DNA of 64,000 nucleotides, taken from contig CABULH010000016.1 of NCBI GenBank assembly GCA_902492455.1, positions 24,680 through 88,679 on the forward strand, given 5' to 3'. Below the pieces are notes generated by a model. It was not told the origin of the DNA. It searched no databases and saw only the letters and a program-made list of their open reading frames with translations. Source of the stretch: an uncultured Oscillospiraceae bacterium. GTDB taxonomy: Bacteria > Bacillota > Clostridia > Oscillospirales > Acutalibacteraceae. A program made the translations under genes and the position numbers. This document shows positions 41,990-51,185 of this stretch, in pieces (the stretch's first letter is position 1; each line of letters opens with the position of its first letter).

Positions 41990-44536
41990 ATGGAAGAACA
42001 ACAGAAAGTACCGGCGAAGGTGATTCCGGTCGACTTGGAGAAGGAAATGAAGAAAAGTTTCCTGGATTACTCCATGTCGGTCATTGTAGCCCGCGCCCTG
42101 CCGGATGTGCGGGATGGGCTCAAGCCCGTTCATCGACGCATCCTCTACACCATGCATGAGAATAACCTGACACCGGACAAGGCATACCGCAAGTGCGCCG
42201 ACACGGTAGGCACCGTGCTGGGCCGCTATCATCCCCACGGCGATGCTTCCGTTTACGACGCGCTGGTCCGGCTGGCTCAGAATTTCTCCCTGCGGTATCC
42301 TCTGGTGGACGGCCACGGAAACTTTGGTTCCATCGACGGCCATCCGGCTGCCGCCTATCGATATACTGAAGCCAGAATGAGCAAGATGACCCTGGACATG
42401 CTGGCGGATATCGAAAAGGAAACGGTGGATTTTACTTCCAACTATGACGACCGTCTGAAAGAGCCGGTGGTACTGCCCTCTCGGTTCCCCAATTTGCTGG
42501 TTAATGGTTCCACTGGTATCGCGGTGGGCATGGCCACCAATATTCCGCCCCACAACCTCTGTGAGGTGGTGGACGCCATCTGTCTGCTGATCGATCAGCC
42601 GGAGGCGGAGCTGCCGGAAATTATGGACTGCATCAAGGGACCGGATTTCCCCACCGGCGGTGTGATTATGGGCCACGCCGGCATCCGGGCCGCATATGCC
42701 ACCGGCAGAGGCCGGGTAATCGTCCGCGCCCGGACCGATATAGAGGAGCACGGCAACGGCCGGTTCCGGATCGTCATCTCTGAAATTCCCTACCAGGTGA
42801 ATAAGCTGAACCTGGTGAAATCCATCATCGAATTGGCGGACGAAAAACGGATTGAAGGGATCCATGATGTGGTGGACCACTCTTCCCGTGAAGGCATGCG
42901 GGTGGTTATCGATCTGAAAAAGGACGCAAATCCTCAAGTGGTGCTCAACCAGCTGTTTGCCTTCACCCAGATGCAGATCACCTTTGGCGTGATCATGCTG
43001 GCGCTGGTGAATGGCGTGCCCCGGGTCCTCACCCTTAAGCAGATGCTGGAGGAATACATCAAGTTCCAGTGCGAGGTTATCACCCGCCGTACCCGTTTCG
43101 AACTCCGCAAGGCCCAGGAGCGCGCCCACATCTGGGAAGCGCTGAAGGTAGCGGTGGATTTTATCGATGAAGTCATCAATATCATCCGCTCATCTACCGA
43201 TGTGCCGGCCGCCAAGGAACGGCTGATGGAACGGTTTCAATTTGACGATGTACAGGCGCAGGCCATCGTGCAGATGCGTCTGGGACAGCTGTCCGGCCTG
43301 GAACGGCAGAAGATCGAAGAGGAATTGGCCTCCCTTCATGCCCGCATCGCCGAGTTGCAGGCTATTTTGGCTGACGAGGGGAAAATTAAATCCATCGTTA
43401 AAGATGAGTGCCTGAAAATGCGGGACAAGTACGGCGATGAGCGCCGTACCGATATTTCGGCCGTTTCCGGCGAAGTGGATATTGAGGATCTGATCCCGGT
43501 GGAGGAATGCGTCCTTACGCTGACCCGCTTCGGCTATATCAAACGGCAGGCCGCCGATGTGTATAAAACGCAGCGGCGGGGCGGACGGGGCATTATGGGC
43601 ATGGCCACCCGGGATGAGGACGTCACCGAGACCATGTTCCTCTGCTCCAGTCACGATTATGTGATGTTCTTCACCTCCAGCGGCCGGGTCTATCGGCTCA
43701 AATGCTATGAGGTGCCGGAGGGCAGCCGCACCTCCAAAGGGATGAACATCGTCAATCTGCTGCCGCTGGCGCCGGAAGAAAAAATCACCGCCATGATTCG
43801 GGTATCCGAGTTTGAGGATGATCGTTATCTGTGCATGGTTACCCGCGCGGGTATCATCAAGCGCACCAGGTTGAATGCCTATTCCAACGCCCGGAAAAAC
43901 GGGTTGATTGCCATTGATCTGGATGAGGGCGACGAATTGGCCTGGGTGCGGATGACGGATGGCTATCAGAAGCTGATTGTGGCCACGCGCAAGGGCATGG
44001 CCATCTGCTTCGACGAAAATGACGCCCGGGTGGTGGGCCGCACCGCCCGCGGGGTGAAGGCATTGACTTTGGGTGAAGGCGACGAGGTCGTGGGTATGTC
44101 CGTCTGTCGTGAAGGCGGCCTTCTGCTGACCGTGACCGAGACCGGCTACGGCCGTCTCAGCGAATTGTCCGACTACCGTGTCCAATCCCGTGGCGGCAAA
44201 GGTCTCACCAACTATCATACGGAGGATTTCGGCAATGTGGCCGGCATCAAAGTGGTGGATTGGGATGATGATATCATTCTGATCTCCTCCGACGGAATCA
44301 TTATCCGGATGAGGGCGTCGGAAGTCCGTTTGTGCCGCCGTCCCTCCAAGGGTGTGCGGGTAATGCGGATGGAAGAGGGTTCACGGATTGTATCTCTGGC
44401 TCGGGCGGCGCATGAAGATGCTGAGGAAGAAACAGCCGAATTAACGGAGAATGCGGATATGGCGGATGCTGAAACTGAGGATAATTCGGCTGCGGCAGAA
44501 AAGGAGCCAAACCTTCCTGAGACGGGAAATGAATAA
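41990..44536 (+). CDS. gyrA: DNA gyrase subunit A
   Basis: The product has 848 residues. The catalytic Tyr lies in AAAYRYTEARM, and the GyrA-box QRRGGRG confirms gyrase rather than topoisomerase IV. In the quinolone-determining region (HPHGDASVYDALVRLAQ) the position of E. coli Ser83 is Ala, as in mycobacteria, while Asp87 is kept. The C-terminal pinwheel repeats are complete and an acidic tail follows. It is preceded by the YcxB-like array rather than directly by gyrB. Confidence 0.97.
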   Translation: MEEQQKVPAKVIPVDLEKEMKKSFLDYSMSVIVARALPDVRDGLKPVHRRILYTMHENNLTPDKAYRKCADTVGTVLGRYHPHGDASVYDALVRLAQNFSLRYPLVDGHGNFGSIDGHPAAAYRYTEARMSKMTLDMLADIEKETVDFTSNYDDRLKEPVVLPSRFPNLLVNGSTGIAVGMATNIPPHNLCEVVDAICLLIDQPEAELPEIMDCIKGPDFPTGGVIMGHAGIRAAYATGRGRVIVRARTDIEEHGNGRFRIVISEIPYQVNKLNLVKSIIELADEKRIEGIHDVVDHSSREGMRVVIDLKKDANPQVVLNQLFAFTQMQITFGVIMLALVNGVPRVLTLKQMLEEYIKFQCEVITRRTRFELRKAQERAHIWEALKVAVDFIDEVINIIRSSTDVPAAKERLMERFQFDDVQAQAIVQMRLGQLSGLERQKIEEELASLHARIAELQAILADEGKIKSIVKDECLKMRDKYGDERRTDISAVSGEVDIEDLIPVEECVLTLTRFGYIKRQAADVYKTQRRGGRGIMGMATRDEDVTETMFLCSSHDYVMFFTSSGRVYRLKCYEVPEGSRTSKGMNIVNLLPLAPEEKITAMIRVSEFEDDRYLCMVTRAGIIKRTRLNAYSNARKNGLIAIDLDEGDELAWVRMTDGYQKLIVATRKGMAICFDENDARVVGRTARGVKALTLGEGDEVVGMSVCREGGLLLTVTETGYGRLSELSDYRVQSRGGKGLTNYHTEDFGNVAGIKVVDWDDDIILISSDGIIIRMRASEVRLCRRPSKGVRVMRMEEGSRIVSLARAAHEDAEEETAELTENADMADAETEDNSAAAEKEPNLPETGNE

Positions 44537-44563
44537 GAAAGACCGCTGTCAAACGTGACGACG

Positions 44564-44603
44564 CCGAAAAGGGCTGCCCTGCCGGACGGGACAGCCCTTT
44601 CGG
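44564..44603 (+). terminator. gyrA terminator
   Basis: CCGAAAAGGGCTG pairs with CAGCCCTTTCGG with one extra A; only a short T run is present. It stands 28 bases after the gyrA stop. Confidence 0.65.
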
Positions 44604-44692
44604 TGACTATGCGTATGAAGGCGCGGAGTTTTATGGGACGGGAAAACGATAGTTAAGTTAAAGCAGACTTTTCAACAAAGGGGTGAGGAAAT

Positions 44693-45565
44693 GTGGAAAA
44701 CCTGACGGACATCGGCGCAGTTCGCCGGCTGCTGGATAAGTATGATTTTCGGTTTTCCAAAGCCCTGGGCCAGAATTTCCTCATCAATCCTTCGGTTTGT
44801 CCCCGGATGGCGGAGGCCTCCGGTGTGGATCGCAGCTCCGGAGTGCTGGAAATCGGTCCGGGCATCGGGGTATTGACCCGGGAACTGGCGGCCCGGGCGG
44901 GCAAGGTGGTGGCGGTGGAACTGGATCAACGGCTGCTGCCGGTGTTGGAAGAGACCCTCCGGGATACCGGACCGGTCAAGGTGATTCACGGCGATGCCAT
45001 GAAGCTGGATCTGGCCGCTTTGCTGCGGGAGGAGTTTCCGGATATGCCGGTGGCGGTCTGCGCCAATCTACCCTATTATATCACCTCCCCTATCCTCATG
45101 GGTTTGCTGGAAAGCCGGCTGCCCTTTACCACCATTACAGTGCTGGTGCAAAAGGAAGCCGCTCAGCGGCTTTGCGCCAAGCCCGGTACAAGGGAATGCG
45201 GGGCGGTAACCCTCGCGGTGCAGTATTATGCGGAAGCAAAGACGCTGTTTCCTGTCTCCCGAGGAAGCTTTCTGCCCGCCCCTAAGGTGGACAGCGCCGT
45301 GATGCAGCTGCGCATTCGCCGGGAACCTGCCTGTGCGGTAAAGGACGAGGCCTGCCTTTTCCGCTTGATACGCGCAGCTTTCGGTCAGCGGAGGAAGACT
45401 CTGTCTAACGCGCTGACCGGGGCGGGCATTACCAAGGAGGAAGCTGGAGCGGCGCTGGCTGCGGCGGGAATCGATCCCGGCGCCCGGGCGGAACAGCTGC
45501 GTTTGGAGCAGTTCGCCGCTTTGGCGGATGCGGTGACGGAGAGAGGAATACTGGCAAGCAGATAA
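44693..45565 (+). CDS. rsmA: 16S rRNA adenine dimethyltransferase RsmA/KsgA
   Basis: A GTG start after AGGGGTGAGGAAAT gives 290 residues. SAM-binding motif I is VLEIGPGIGVLTREL, and the catalytic motif IV is ANLPYYITSPIL. FSKALGQNFLIN at the start is typical. It dimethylates two adjacent adenines near the 3' end of 16S rRNA. The downstream DnaD-like gene starts 19 bases later and is probably co-transcribed. Confidence 0.95.
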   Translation: MENLTDIGAVRRLLDKYDFRFSKALGQNFLINPSVCPRMAEASGVDRSSGVLEIGPGIGVLTRELAARAGKVVAVELDQRLLPVLEETLRDTGPVKVIHGDAMKLDLAALLREEFPDMPVAVCANLPYYITSPILMGLLESRLPFTTITVLVQKEAAQRLCAKPGTRECGAVTLAVQYYAEAKTLFPVSRGSFLPAPKVDSAVMQLRIRREPACAVKDEACLFRLIRAAFGQRRKTLSNALTGAGITKEEAGAALAAAGIDPGARAEQLRLEQFAALADAVTERGILASR

Positions 45566-45584
45566 CGCGAAGGGAAACGCGATC

Positions 45585-46631
45585 ATGGAGTATAGATGGA
45601 ATCCGGAGCAAATGGCGGAAGTATTTGTGCTGCCGGCAGCGGTAGCGGATCGGCATATCCGGCTGGCGGGGCCGACCCAGCTGAAGGTGCTGCTTTGGCT
45701 GGCCAGATCCGGCCGGGGAAGCTTTGATGCCGCGGCCTGTTCGGCAGCTATTGGCTATTCACCGGCGGACTGTGCCGACGCGGTACAGTATTGGCTGGAG
45801 ACAGGGATTCTGATGGCGGCGGGAGAAACGGAGCAAACCGAAACCAAGGCGGCGCCGGACAAATCCAAGGAAAAAGAGAAAAAAGTAGAAACGACGTCTC
45901 CTGTTAAGGTAAAACAACCGGCAGAACCAACGGCTGTTCCGCCCCTCGCTTCCCGCCCGGCTGCCCGGCCGGCGGCGGTGAAGCCGCAAATGAAGGAAGT
46001 GCTGGCCCGGCAGAAGGAGTCTCCGGATTTTTCCTATCTGCTGGAGGCCGCGTCCGCCCGGCTGGGCAAAGCCATCTCCCCCGGGGATATGGAAACCCTG
46101 CTGTATCTCTTTGATACGGCGGGTTTGCCTGCCGAGGTGATCATGATGGTGATCGAATATGCGGTGGCGGACGGTAAAACCAGTATGCGGTATGTGGAAC
46201 GGGTAGCGCTGGATTGGGCAGATCATGGGATTGACAATATCGCCGCTGCAGAAGCGCATCTCTGCGGCCAGGAGCGGCTGCGGCAGTCCTGGGAACAGGT
46301 GCGCCTTCTGCTGGAGCTGCCCCAATCGGGTACAGCGACGCAAAAAGCCATGGCGGACCGCTGGATAGCGGATTGGCGAATGAAGGATGATCTGATTCGC
46401 CTGGCCCGGGATATGTGTGTGGAAAAAATCGGCAAGGTCCATTGCAGCTACATCGATAAAATTCTGGAGCATTGGCATCTGGACGGGATCGATACGGTGG
46501 AGAAGGCTAAGGCGGACAGCCAGCCCGCTGCCAAGAAGAAACCGCAGAAGGAGACATCCCTGGACATGGATGCCTACATGGAACAGGTGATGAGCCGGGC
46601 GCCGGTGTATAAAGGCAATTCTTCCAAATAG
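45585..46631 (+). CDS. DnaD-domain primosome protein
   Basis: The product has 348 residues. An N-terminal winged helix (TQLKVLLWLARSGRGSFDAAACSAAIGYSPADC) precedes a charged linker (about 85-150) and two DnaD/DnaB2-type domains, each ending in the family pattern: RYVERVALDWADHGI and SYIDKILEHWHLDGI. DnaD-type proteins bind DnaA-melted DNA and recruit helicase loaders. The DnaI-like loader gene is two genes downstream, with an efflux gene in between. Most Firmicutes DnaD proteins have one such domain; two are common in Clostridia. Confidence 0.85.
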   Translation: MEYRWNPEQMAEVFVLPAAVADRHIRLAGPTQLKVLLWLARSGRGSFDAAACSAAIGYSPADCADAVQYWLETGILMAAGETEQTETKAAPDKSKEKEKKVETTSPVKVKQPAEPTAVPPLASRPAARPAAVKPQMKEVLARQKESPDFSYLLEAASARLGKAISPGDMETLLYLFDTAGLPAEVIMMVIEYAVADGKTSMRYVERVALDWADHGIDNIAAAEAHLCGQERLRQSWEQVRLLLELPQSGTATQKAMADRWIADWRMKDDLIRLARDMCVEKIGKVHCSYIDKILEHWHLDGIDTVEKAKADSQPAAKKKPQKETSLDMDAYMEQVMSRAPVYKGNSSK

Positions 46632-46661
46632 AGTGTACAATAATAGAAAGAAGATGGCGGT

Positions 46662-46700
46662 ATGCAGCTGTGCATTGATGTTGCTCCATGCAGGGTCTGA
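46662..46700 (+). CDS. Putative 12-residue leader peptide of the efflux gene
   Basis: Reads MQLCIDVAPCRV. Its codons 7-10 coincide with segment 1 of the attenuator (46681-46691). The upstream AAGATGG is only a weak ribosome site. An alternative ATG at 46654 would give a 29-residue peptide spanning segments 1 and 2. The arrangement is like leader peptides of erm and cat genes, where drug-stalled ribosomes uncover the main gene. Confidence 0.5.
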   Translation: MQLCIDVAPCRV

Positions 46701-46796
46701 AACGGGCGTTGACGGCATGGAGCAAAGAATAACCAAAAGATAAACGTCCGATCAGGCTTTGCATCCTTATACCTGAAATATAAAAGGAGCAAAGCC
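46681..46796 (+). promoter_or_regulatory. Four-segment translational attenuator before the MFS efflux gene
   Basis: Segment 1 TTGCTCCATGC (46681-46691) pairs exactly with segment 2 GCATGGAGCAA (46715-46725). Segment 3 GGCTTTGCATCCTT (46755-46768) pairs with segment 4 AAGGAGCAAAGCC (46784-46796) with one bulged base. Segment 4 contains the AAAAGGAG ribosome site of the efflux gene. Segment 2 extended by AG can instead pair with segment 3 (GGAGCAAAG with CTTTGC-A-TCC), which would free the ribosome site. This is the logic of ermC-type induction. Confidence 0.75.
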
Positions 46797-46799
46797 GAT

Positions 46800-48113
46800 A
46801 TGAAACGTATACAGCTGCGCCCGGCTGGGAAAAAAGCCTTTGCCGGCATGCGAAATTTTCTTTTTCTCTGGGCCACACAGGCTCTTTCAAGCCTCGGCAG
46901 CGCGATGACTGGATTCGCGCTGATCGTTTGGTCCTATCAACAGCAGGGTTCGGCGCTTACCACCGCCCTGCTTTCCGTGTGCTCCTATGCGCCCTATGTG
47001 GTGCTGGGCATTTTCGCCGGAGCCTTCAGCGACCGGTGGGATAAAAAGCGGACAATGCTGATTTGTGATACGCTGGCCGCTGCCACCACACTGGCGGTTT
47101 TGATGCTTCTGGTCACCGGAAAACTGCGGATTCCCCATCTTTATCTCATCAATGCTCTAAATGGGTTGATGAACGCCTTTCAACAGCCTGCCTCCGATGT
47201 GGCGGTGAGCCTGCTGGCGCCCCGGGAGCAGTATCAGCGGGTAGGAGCGCTGCAGTCTCTGTCCAATTCCTTGGTGACGATTCTGGCTCCGGTGCTGGCA
47301 TCCACCCTGCTGGTTTTCGGCGGCATGGAACTGGTGATTCTAATGGATCTGCTTACCTTTGCCGCGGCGTTTCTCTCTTTGGCCTTCTTCATTCGGATTC
47401 CCCGGCCGGAAGCTGCTGAAAGCCGGGAAAGGGTGATCACTTCCGTGCGCTCCGGTCTGCGATACCTGGGGGAGAACCGGGGTATTTTGGATCTGATCCT
47501 TTTTCTGGCCGCCATCAACCTCATAGCCTCCGTCTATAACGCCGCGCTGCCGGCCATGCTTCTTTCCCGCAGGGGCGGCGGCGAGACGGCGCTGGGACTG
47601 GTAAACGCCTGCACAGGGATGGCGAATGTGGCGGGCAGTGTGATGGTGTCTCTCTGCCGTCCGCCCAAAAGCCGGGTCCGGGTAATCTGCAATGCGCTGC
47701 TCTTTTCCATGGGGATTGAAAATCTTCTGCTGGCATTGGGCAGAACCTTGCCGGTCTGGTGCATAGGAGCGGTGCTGGGCTGGCTGATGATCCCGGTGAT
47801 GAACGCCAATATGAACGCTCTGCTGCGCAGCCGCATACCAGTGGAGATGCAGGGCCGGGTGTACGCCGCACGGAACACTCTGCAGTTTTTTACCATCCCA
47901 GTGGGATATCTTTTGGGCGGCGCATTGGTGGATCAGGTATGTGAGCCGCTGATGGCGGCACAGCCTGCGGGAAGTCTGCTGTGTTTTCTTTTTGGAGAAG
48001 GCAAGGGGTCAGGCGCCGCGCTGCTGTTTCTGTTGCTGGCGGTGGTGGGTGAATTGACCTGCTTGCTGTTCCGACGGGATAAACAGATTTGGGCGCTGGA
48101 AAAGGACGGCTGA
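46800..48113 (+). CDS. MFS efflux transporter (MefA-like)
   Basis: The product has 437 residues with about 12 membrane spans. The motif between spans 2 and 3 is GAFSDRWDKKRTMLICD, typical of the MFS_3/Mef group, and FLFLWATQALSSLGSAMTGFAL at the start matches the same group, which includes macrolide exporters. The substrate is not known. Translation is probably controlled by the leader attenuator immediately upstream. The gene interrupts the DnaD-DnaI pair, which suggests later insertion as resistance cargo (inference). Confidence 0.83.
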   Translation: MKRIQLRPAGKKAFAGMRNFLFLWATQALSSLGSAMTGFALIVWSYQQQGSALTTALLSVCSYAPYVVLGIFAGAFSDRWDKKRTMLICDTLAAATTLAVLMLLVTGKLRIPHLYLINALNGLMNAFQQPASDVAVSLLAPREQYQRVGALQSLSNSLVTILAPVLASTLLVFGGMELVILMDLLTFAAAFLSLAFFIRIPRPEAAESRERVITSVRSGLRYLGENRGILDLILFLAAINLIASVYNAALPAMLLSRRGGGETALGLVNACTGMANVAGSVMVSLCRPPKSRVRVICNALLFSMGIENLLLALGRTLPVWCIGAVLGWLMIPVMNANMNALLRSRIPVEMQGRVYAARNTLQFFTIPVGYLLGGALVDQVCEPLMAAQPAGSLLCFLFGEGKGSGAALLFLLLAVVGELTCLLFRRDKQIWALEKDG

Positions 48114-48153
48114 AGAGGCAGACGAACAGGAGATGGAATGGAGGTTCGGGAAA

Positions 48154-49149
48154 ATGGGATATAGCCGGGAAGTATATGATGCTGCTGTGGCGGAGCTGGA
48201 GAAGCGCCGTATTGAGGCGGTAAATCGGGCCGCGGCCCTTAAGGACCGTATGACCGCTAAATATCCCCGGGTGCGGGAAATTGAAACGGCTATGGCCAGC
48301 TGTTCGGTGCGGGTGGCTCGGGCGGTACTGGATGGCGGTGACGTGGACGCGGCCGTGGAACGGATCAAACGGGACAATTTGGCTTTACAGGCGGAGCTGG
48401 CCGCGCTGCTGACGGCGGAAGGAGAAAGCGCTCGGGATTTTGAGCCCCGGTACGTCTGCCCCCATTGTGACGATACGGGATATGCCGGCGGCAAAATCTG
48501 TTCCTGTTTGCAGGTGCTGCTGCGGGAGGAGGCCTGCCGCCGTCTCAGCCGGATGGTGTCCATGGAGCTTACCAGCTTTGAGGATATCCAGCTCTCCTAT
48601 TATCCGGAAACCCCGGTGGAACCCCGGTCGGGGATGACCCCCCGGCAGTGGATGGAGGGGGTGGTGACCTTCTGCCGGGATTACGCGGCAAACTTTGGTT
48701 CTCGGTCGGAAAATTTGCTGTTCAGCGGACCCACCGGCACGGGAAAAACCCATCTCTCTCTAAGCATCGCCCGGGCTGCCACGGAAAAGGGCTGCGGTGT
48801 GGTGTATGGTCCGGCCCAGGTGCTGCTGCACCGGCTGGAAAAGGAGCATTTCGGCCGGCAGGCCGGAGACAGCGAGGATATGCTGCTGGAATGTGATCTG
48901 CTGATTCTGGACGATTTAGGCACGGAATTCGGCAGCCCCTTCACCACCTCCTGTCTGTACAACATCATCAACACCCGGCTGCTGGAAGTCCGCCCCACCA
49001 TTATCAGCACCAATTTAAAGCCGCCGGAGCTGCTGGAGAAGTATGGCCAGCAAATCGCTTCCAGGGTGGTGGGATCCTATCGCACGCTGCTGTTTATGGG
49101 ACAGGATATTCGTCAGCTGCGGGCATCTCAGCGAATGCGGGAGGGCTGA
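48154..49149 (+). CDS. DnaI/DnaC-type helicase loader ATPase
   Basis: The ATG at MGYSREVYDAAV (after GGAGG) gives 331 residues; an ATG at 48133 is less likely. The N-terminal domain carries a zinc site, CPHCDDTGYAGGKICSC, as in DnaI. The AAA+ domain has Walker A SGPTGTGKTHL and Walker B LLILDDLGTEF, and sensor-like IISTNLKPPEL. It is expected to load DnaB-type helicase at the origin together with DnaA and the DnaD protein. Confidence 0.88.
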   Translation: MGYSREVYDAAVAELEKRRIEAVNRAAALKDRMTAKYPRVREIETAMASCSVRVARAVLDGGDVDAAVERIKRDNLALQAELAALLTAEGESARDFEPRYVCPHCDDTGYAGGKICSCLQVLLREEACRRLSRMVSMELTSFEDIQLSYYPETPVEPRSGMTPRQWMEGVVTFCRDYAANFGSRSENLLFSGPTGTGKTHLSLSIARAATEKGCGVVYGPAQVLLHRLEKEHFGRQAGDSEDMLLECDLLILDDLGTEFGSPFTTSCLYNIINTRLLEVRPTIISTNLKPPELLEKYGQQIASRVVGSYRTLLFMGQDIRQLRASQRMREG

Positions 49150-49192
49150 ACCCCGGCGAAAGGGGTCGAAAAGGGAGATTATTGTAAAACCT

Positions 49193-49211
49193 TTGTAACG
49201 TGAGGTTACAA
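49193..49211. promoter_or_regulatory. Inverted repeat upstream of the pseudokinase promoter
   Basis: TTGTAAC and GTTACAA are separated by GTGAG, ending 14 bases before the -35 hexamer. A dimeric regulator could bind it. The protein is unknown. Confidence 0.5.
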
Positions 49212-49225
49212 TCTTGTGTTGTTTC

Positions 49226-49254
49226 TTGACAACGGCAGGGTTTGCTAGTACAAT
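49226..49254 (+). promoter_or_regulatory. Promoter of the pseudokinase gene
   Basis: TTGACA (49226-49231), a 17-base spacer and TACAAT (49249-49254), 72 bases before the start codon. Confidence 0.9.
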
Positions 49255-49326
49255 CCAAAGGGTAAAAAATGGGAATCTTATGAATGAACCGGCAGCGGCG
49301 CCGGGAAACCGAAAGGTTGGTTTGAC

Positions 49327-51096
49327 ATGTCGTTAACGGATGGTCTTTGCATGGGCTGTATGAATCCCCTGCCGGAAGGACGCAATGCCTGCGGCATCTG
49401 CGGCTATCCCGCGGGCGGGGAAAATCCGGCGCCCTATCTGCCGGTGCGCACAGTTCTGTCCGACCGGTACACGGTGGGGCGGGTGCTGGAGACCGGCGGC
49501 GATGCGGTGGTATATATCGGCTTTGATCAGGTGCAGAAGGCGCCCATCACCATTCGGGAATTTTTTCCCAGCACTCTGTGTGAGCGCGGTGAAAATCAAG
49601 AGGTGCGGGTGATTCCCGGTTGTGAGAACACCTATCAGGATTATTATGCCGAATTCCGCAATCATGCCCGGGCTTTGGCCAGAATGCGGGACCTCCCCGC
49701 GCTGATCCTGCTTTATGATATCTTTGAACAAAACAACACCGCCTACACGGTAAGCGAGTTTTGCGAGGGAATCACCTTGGAAACCCGGCTTCAGCAGGCC
49801 GGAGGCCACCTTCGCTGGGAGGAAGCGCGGCCGCTGTTTATGCCGCTGATGGCATCCTTGGCCTCTCTGCACGCGGCGGGGATCATCCATCTGGGCATCT
49901 GCCCCAGCCAGCTGATCATCGGCACGGATGGGAGGCTGCGGCTCACCGGCTTTGCCATTGACAAGGCGCGGATGGTAAATACAGACCTCAAGCCTCAGCT
50001 GGCGGCTGGATATGCGGCGCCGGAGCAATACGGCTTCGATACCGACTGCGGTGCGGCGGCAGATGTATATGCGTTGGCCGCCACCATTTTCCGTGCCTTA
50101 ACGGGCAATCCTCCTCCCCTGGCGTCCACTCGGGCCAGAAGCTCCGATGATCTTTTTGTTCCGGCAGATATTGCCCGGGATATGCCGGATCACGTGGCCG
50201 CGGCGCTGTTCAACGCCCTGCAGGTACCGGTGGAAAAACGCACGCCTACGGTGACCGCGCTTCGGGATCAGCTGGCCGCCGCGCCTGCGGTGACCCAGCT
50301 GATCAATGAGGAGAAGCTGGAGCCCAAACGGCCGGTACCGCCTCCTATGGTGGTGGAAAAGGAAGAAGAGCCGGAGGAAGAGGATGAAGATGTTCCTCCC
50401 TCCTCCAATAAGAGCCGAAACGTCAAGGTGGCGCTGCTCATTGTGGCAGGCGTCTTTGTGGTGCTGATGCTGGTGGCCTTCGCCGTTTTATTTATGGTAT
50501 TCCCCGAGTTGTTCGGCCGGTCCGGAAAGGAATCCTCCACCCCCTCGGTGCAGTCGGAGTTTTCCTATGTGCCCCCCGCTTCCAGTGAACCGGCCTCCCA
50601 GTCTCCCGGCGAGATGTTCGCCGTGGAGGATCTCCGCGGGAAGAGCTATTATGATGTCAAGGATAAAAGTTTCAATGGCGGCATGAAGCTGGTGGTGGAA
50701 TACAAGCAGTACAGCAGCGAGGCAAGGGGAACGATTCTATCCCAGGAGCCTGCCGCTGAGTCCATGGCCGCTTACGGCACGGAAATCCGCATTGTCATCA
50801 GCGCGGGGCCGGAGGAACGGACCATTCCCAATTTGGCGGGCTGGAAAATGGAGCACGCCAAAGCGTATCTGGAGGAAATGGGCTTTAAGGTGGAAGTGAT
50901 GATGGTGCAGATCTCCGACTATCCCAAGGGATATGTACAGGAGACCTCGCCGCTGGCGGGTGAAAACCGCAAGGAGGGCGATACCATTATTCTGCGGGTC
51001 AGCGACGTGGAAACCACCACTCCGCCGCCCACCACTACCACCGCGCCTACCGATTCAGGATCCGGTGGCGGCTGGTGGGGAGATTTGTTCGGATAA
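49327..51096 (+). CDS. Zinc-ribbon Ser/Thr pseudokinase with membrane span and PASTA domains
   Basis: The product has 589 residues. An N-terminal zinc ribbon (CMGC at 9-12, CGIC at 23-26) is followed by a kinase-like domain (about 45-325). Catalytic residues are altered: the VAIK Lys reads Arg (ITIREFFP), HRDxxxxN reads HLGICPSQ, and DFG reads GFA. Structural motifs such as YAAPEQYG and DVYALAATIFRALTGN persist, so it is probably a catalytically dead regulator. A membrane helix lies at about 380-402 and two PASTA-like domains follow outside (PNLAGWKMEHAKAYLEEMGF in the second). PASTA domains bind muropeptides. Signal reception without phosphorylation is inferred. Confidence 0.85.
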   Translation: MSLTDGLCMGCMNPLPEGRNACGICGYPAGGENPAPYLPVRTVLSDRYTVGRVLETGGDAVVYIGFDQVQKAPITIREFFPSTLCERGENQEVRVIPGCENTYQDYYAEFRNHARALARMRDLPALILLYDIFEQNNTAYTVSEFCEGITLETRLQQAGGHLRWEEARPLFMPLMASLASLHAAGIIHLGICPSQLIIGTDGRLRLTGFAIDKARMVNTDLKPQLAAGYAAPEQYGFDTDCGAAADVYALAATIFRALTGNPPPLASTRARSSDDLFVPADIARDMPDHVAAALFNALQVPVEKRTPTVTALRDQLAAAPAVTQLINEEKLEPKRPVPPPMVVEKEEEPEEEDEDVPPSSNKSRNVKVALLIVAGVFVVLMLVAFAVLFMVFPELFGRSGKESSTPSVQSEFSYVPPASSEPASQSPGEMFAVEDLRGKSYYDVKDKSFNGGMKLVVEYKQYSSEARGTILSQEPAAESMAAYGTEIRIVISAGPEERTIPNLAGWKMEHAKAYLEEMGFKVEVMMVQISDYPKGYVQETSPLAGENRKEGDTIILRVSDVETTTPPPTTTTAPTDSGSGGGWWGDLFG

Positions 51097-51102
51097 AAGG
51101 AT

Positions 51103-51140
51103 AAAAGGTCCGTTGCGGGTTAACCGCGACGGACCTTTTT
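51103..51140 (+). terminator. Pseudokinase gene terminator
   Basis: AAAAGGTCCGTTGCGG pairs with CCGCGACGGACCTTTT with one mismatch and is followed by T residues. Confidence 0.85.
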
Positions 51141-51185
51141 CCACGATTGGGGATAATCCGGTATCATCGGTTCCCTTTTCCTCGC

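Noticed and set aside
40577..43129. 850-codon minus-strand frame
   Set aside because: It runs opposite gyrA and the last YcxB-like gene; a high-GC shadow with no motifs.
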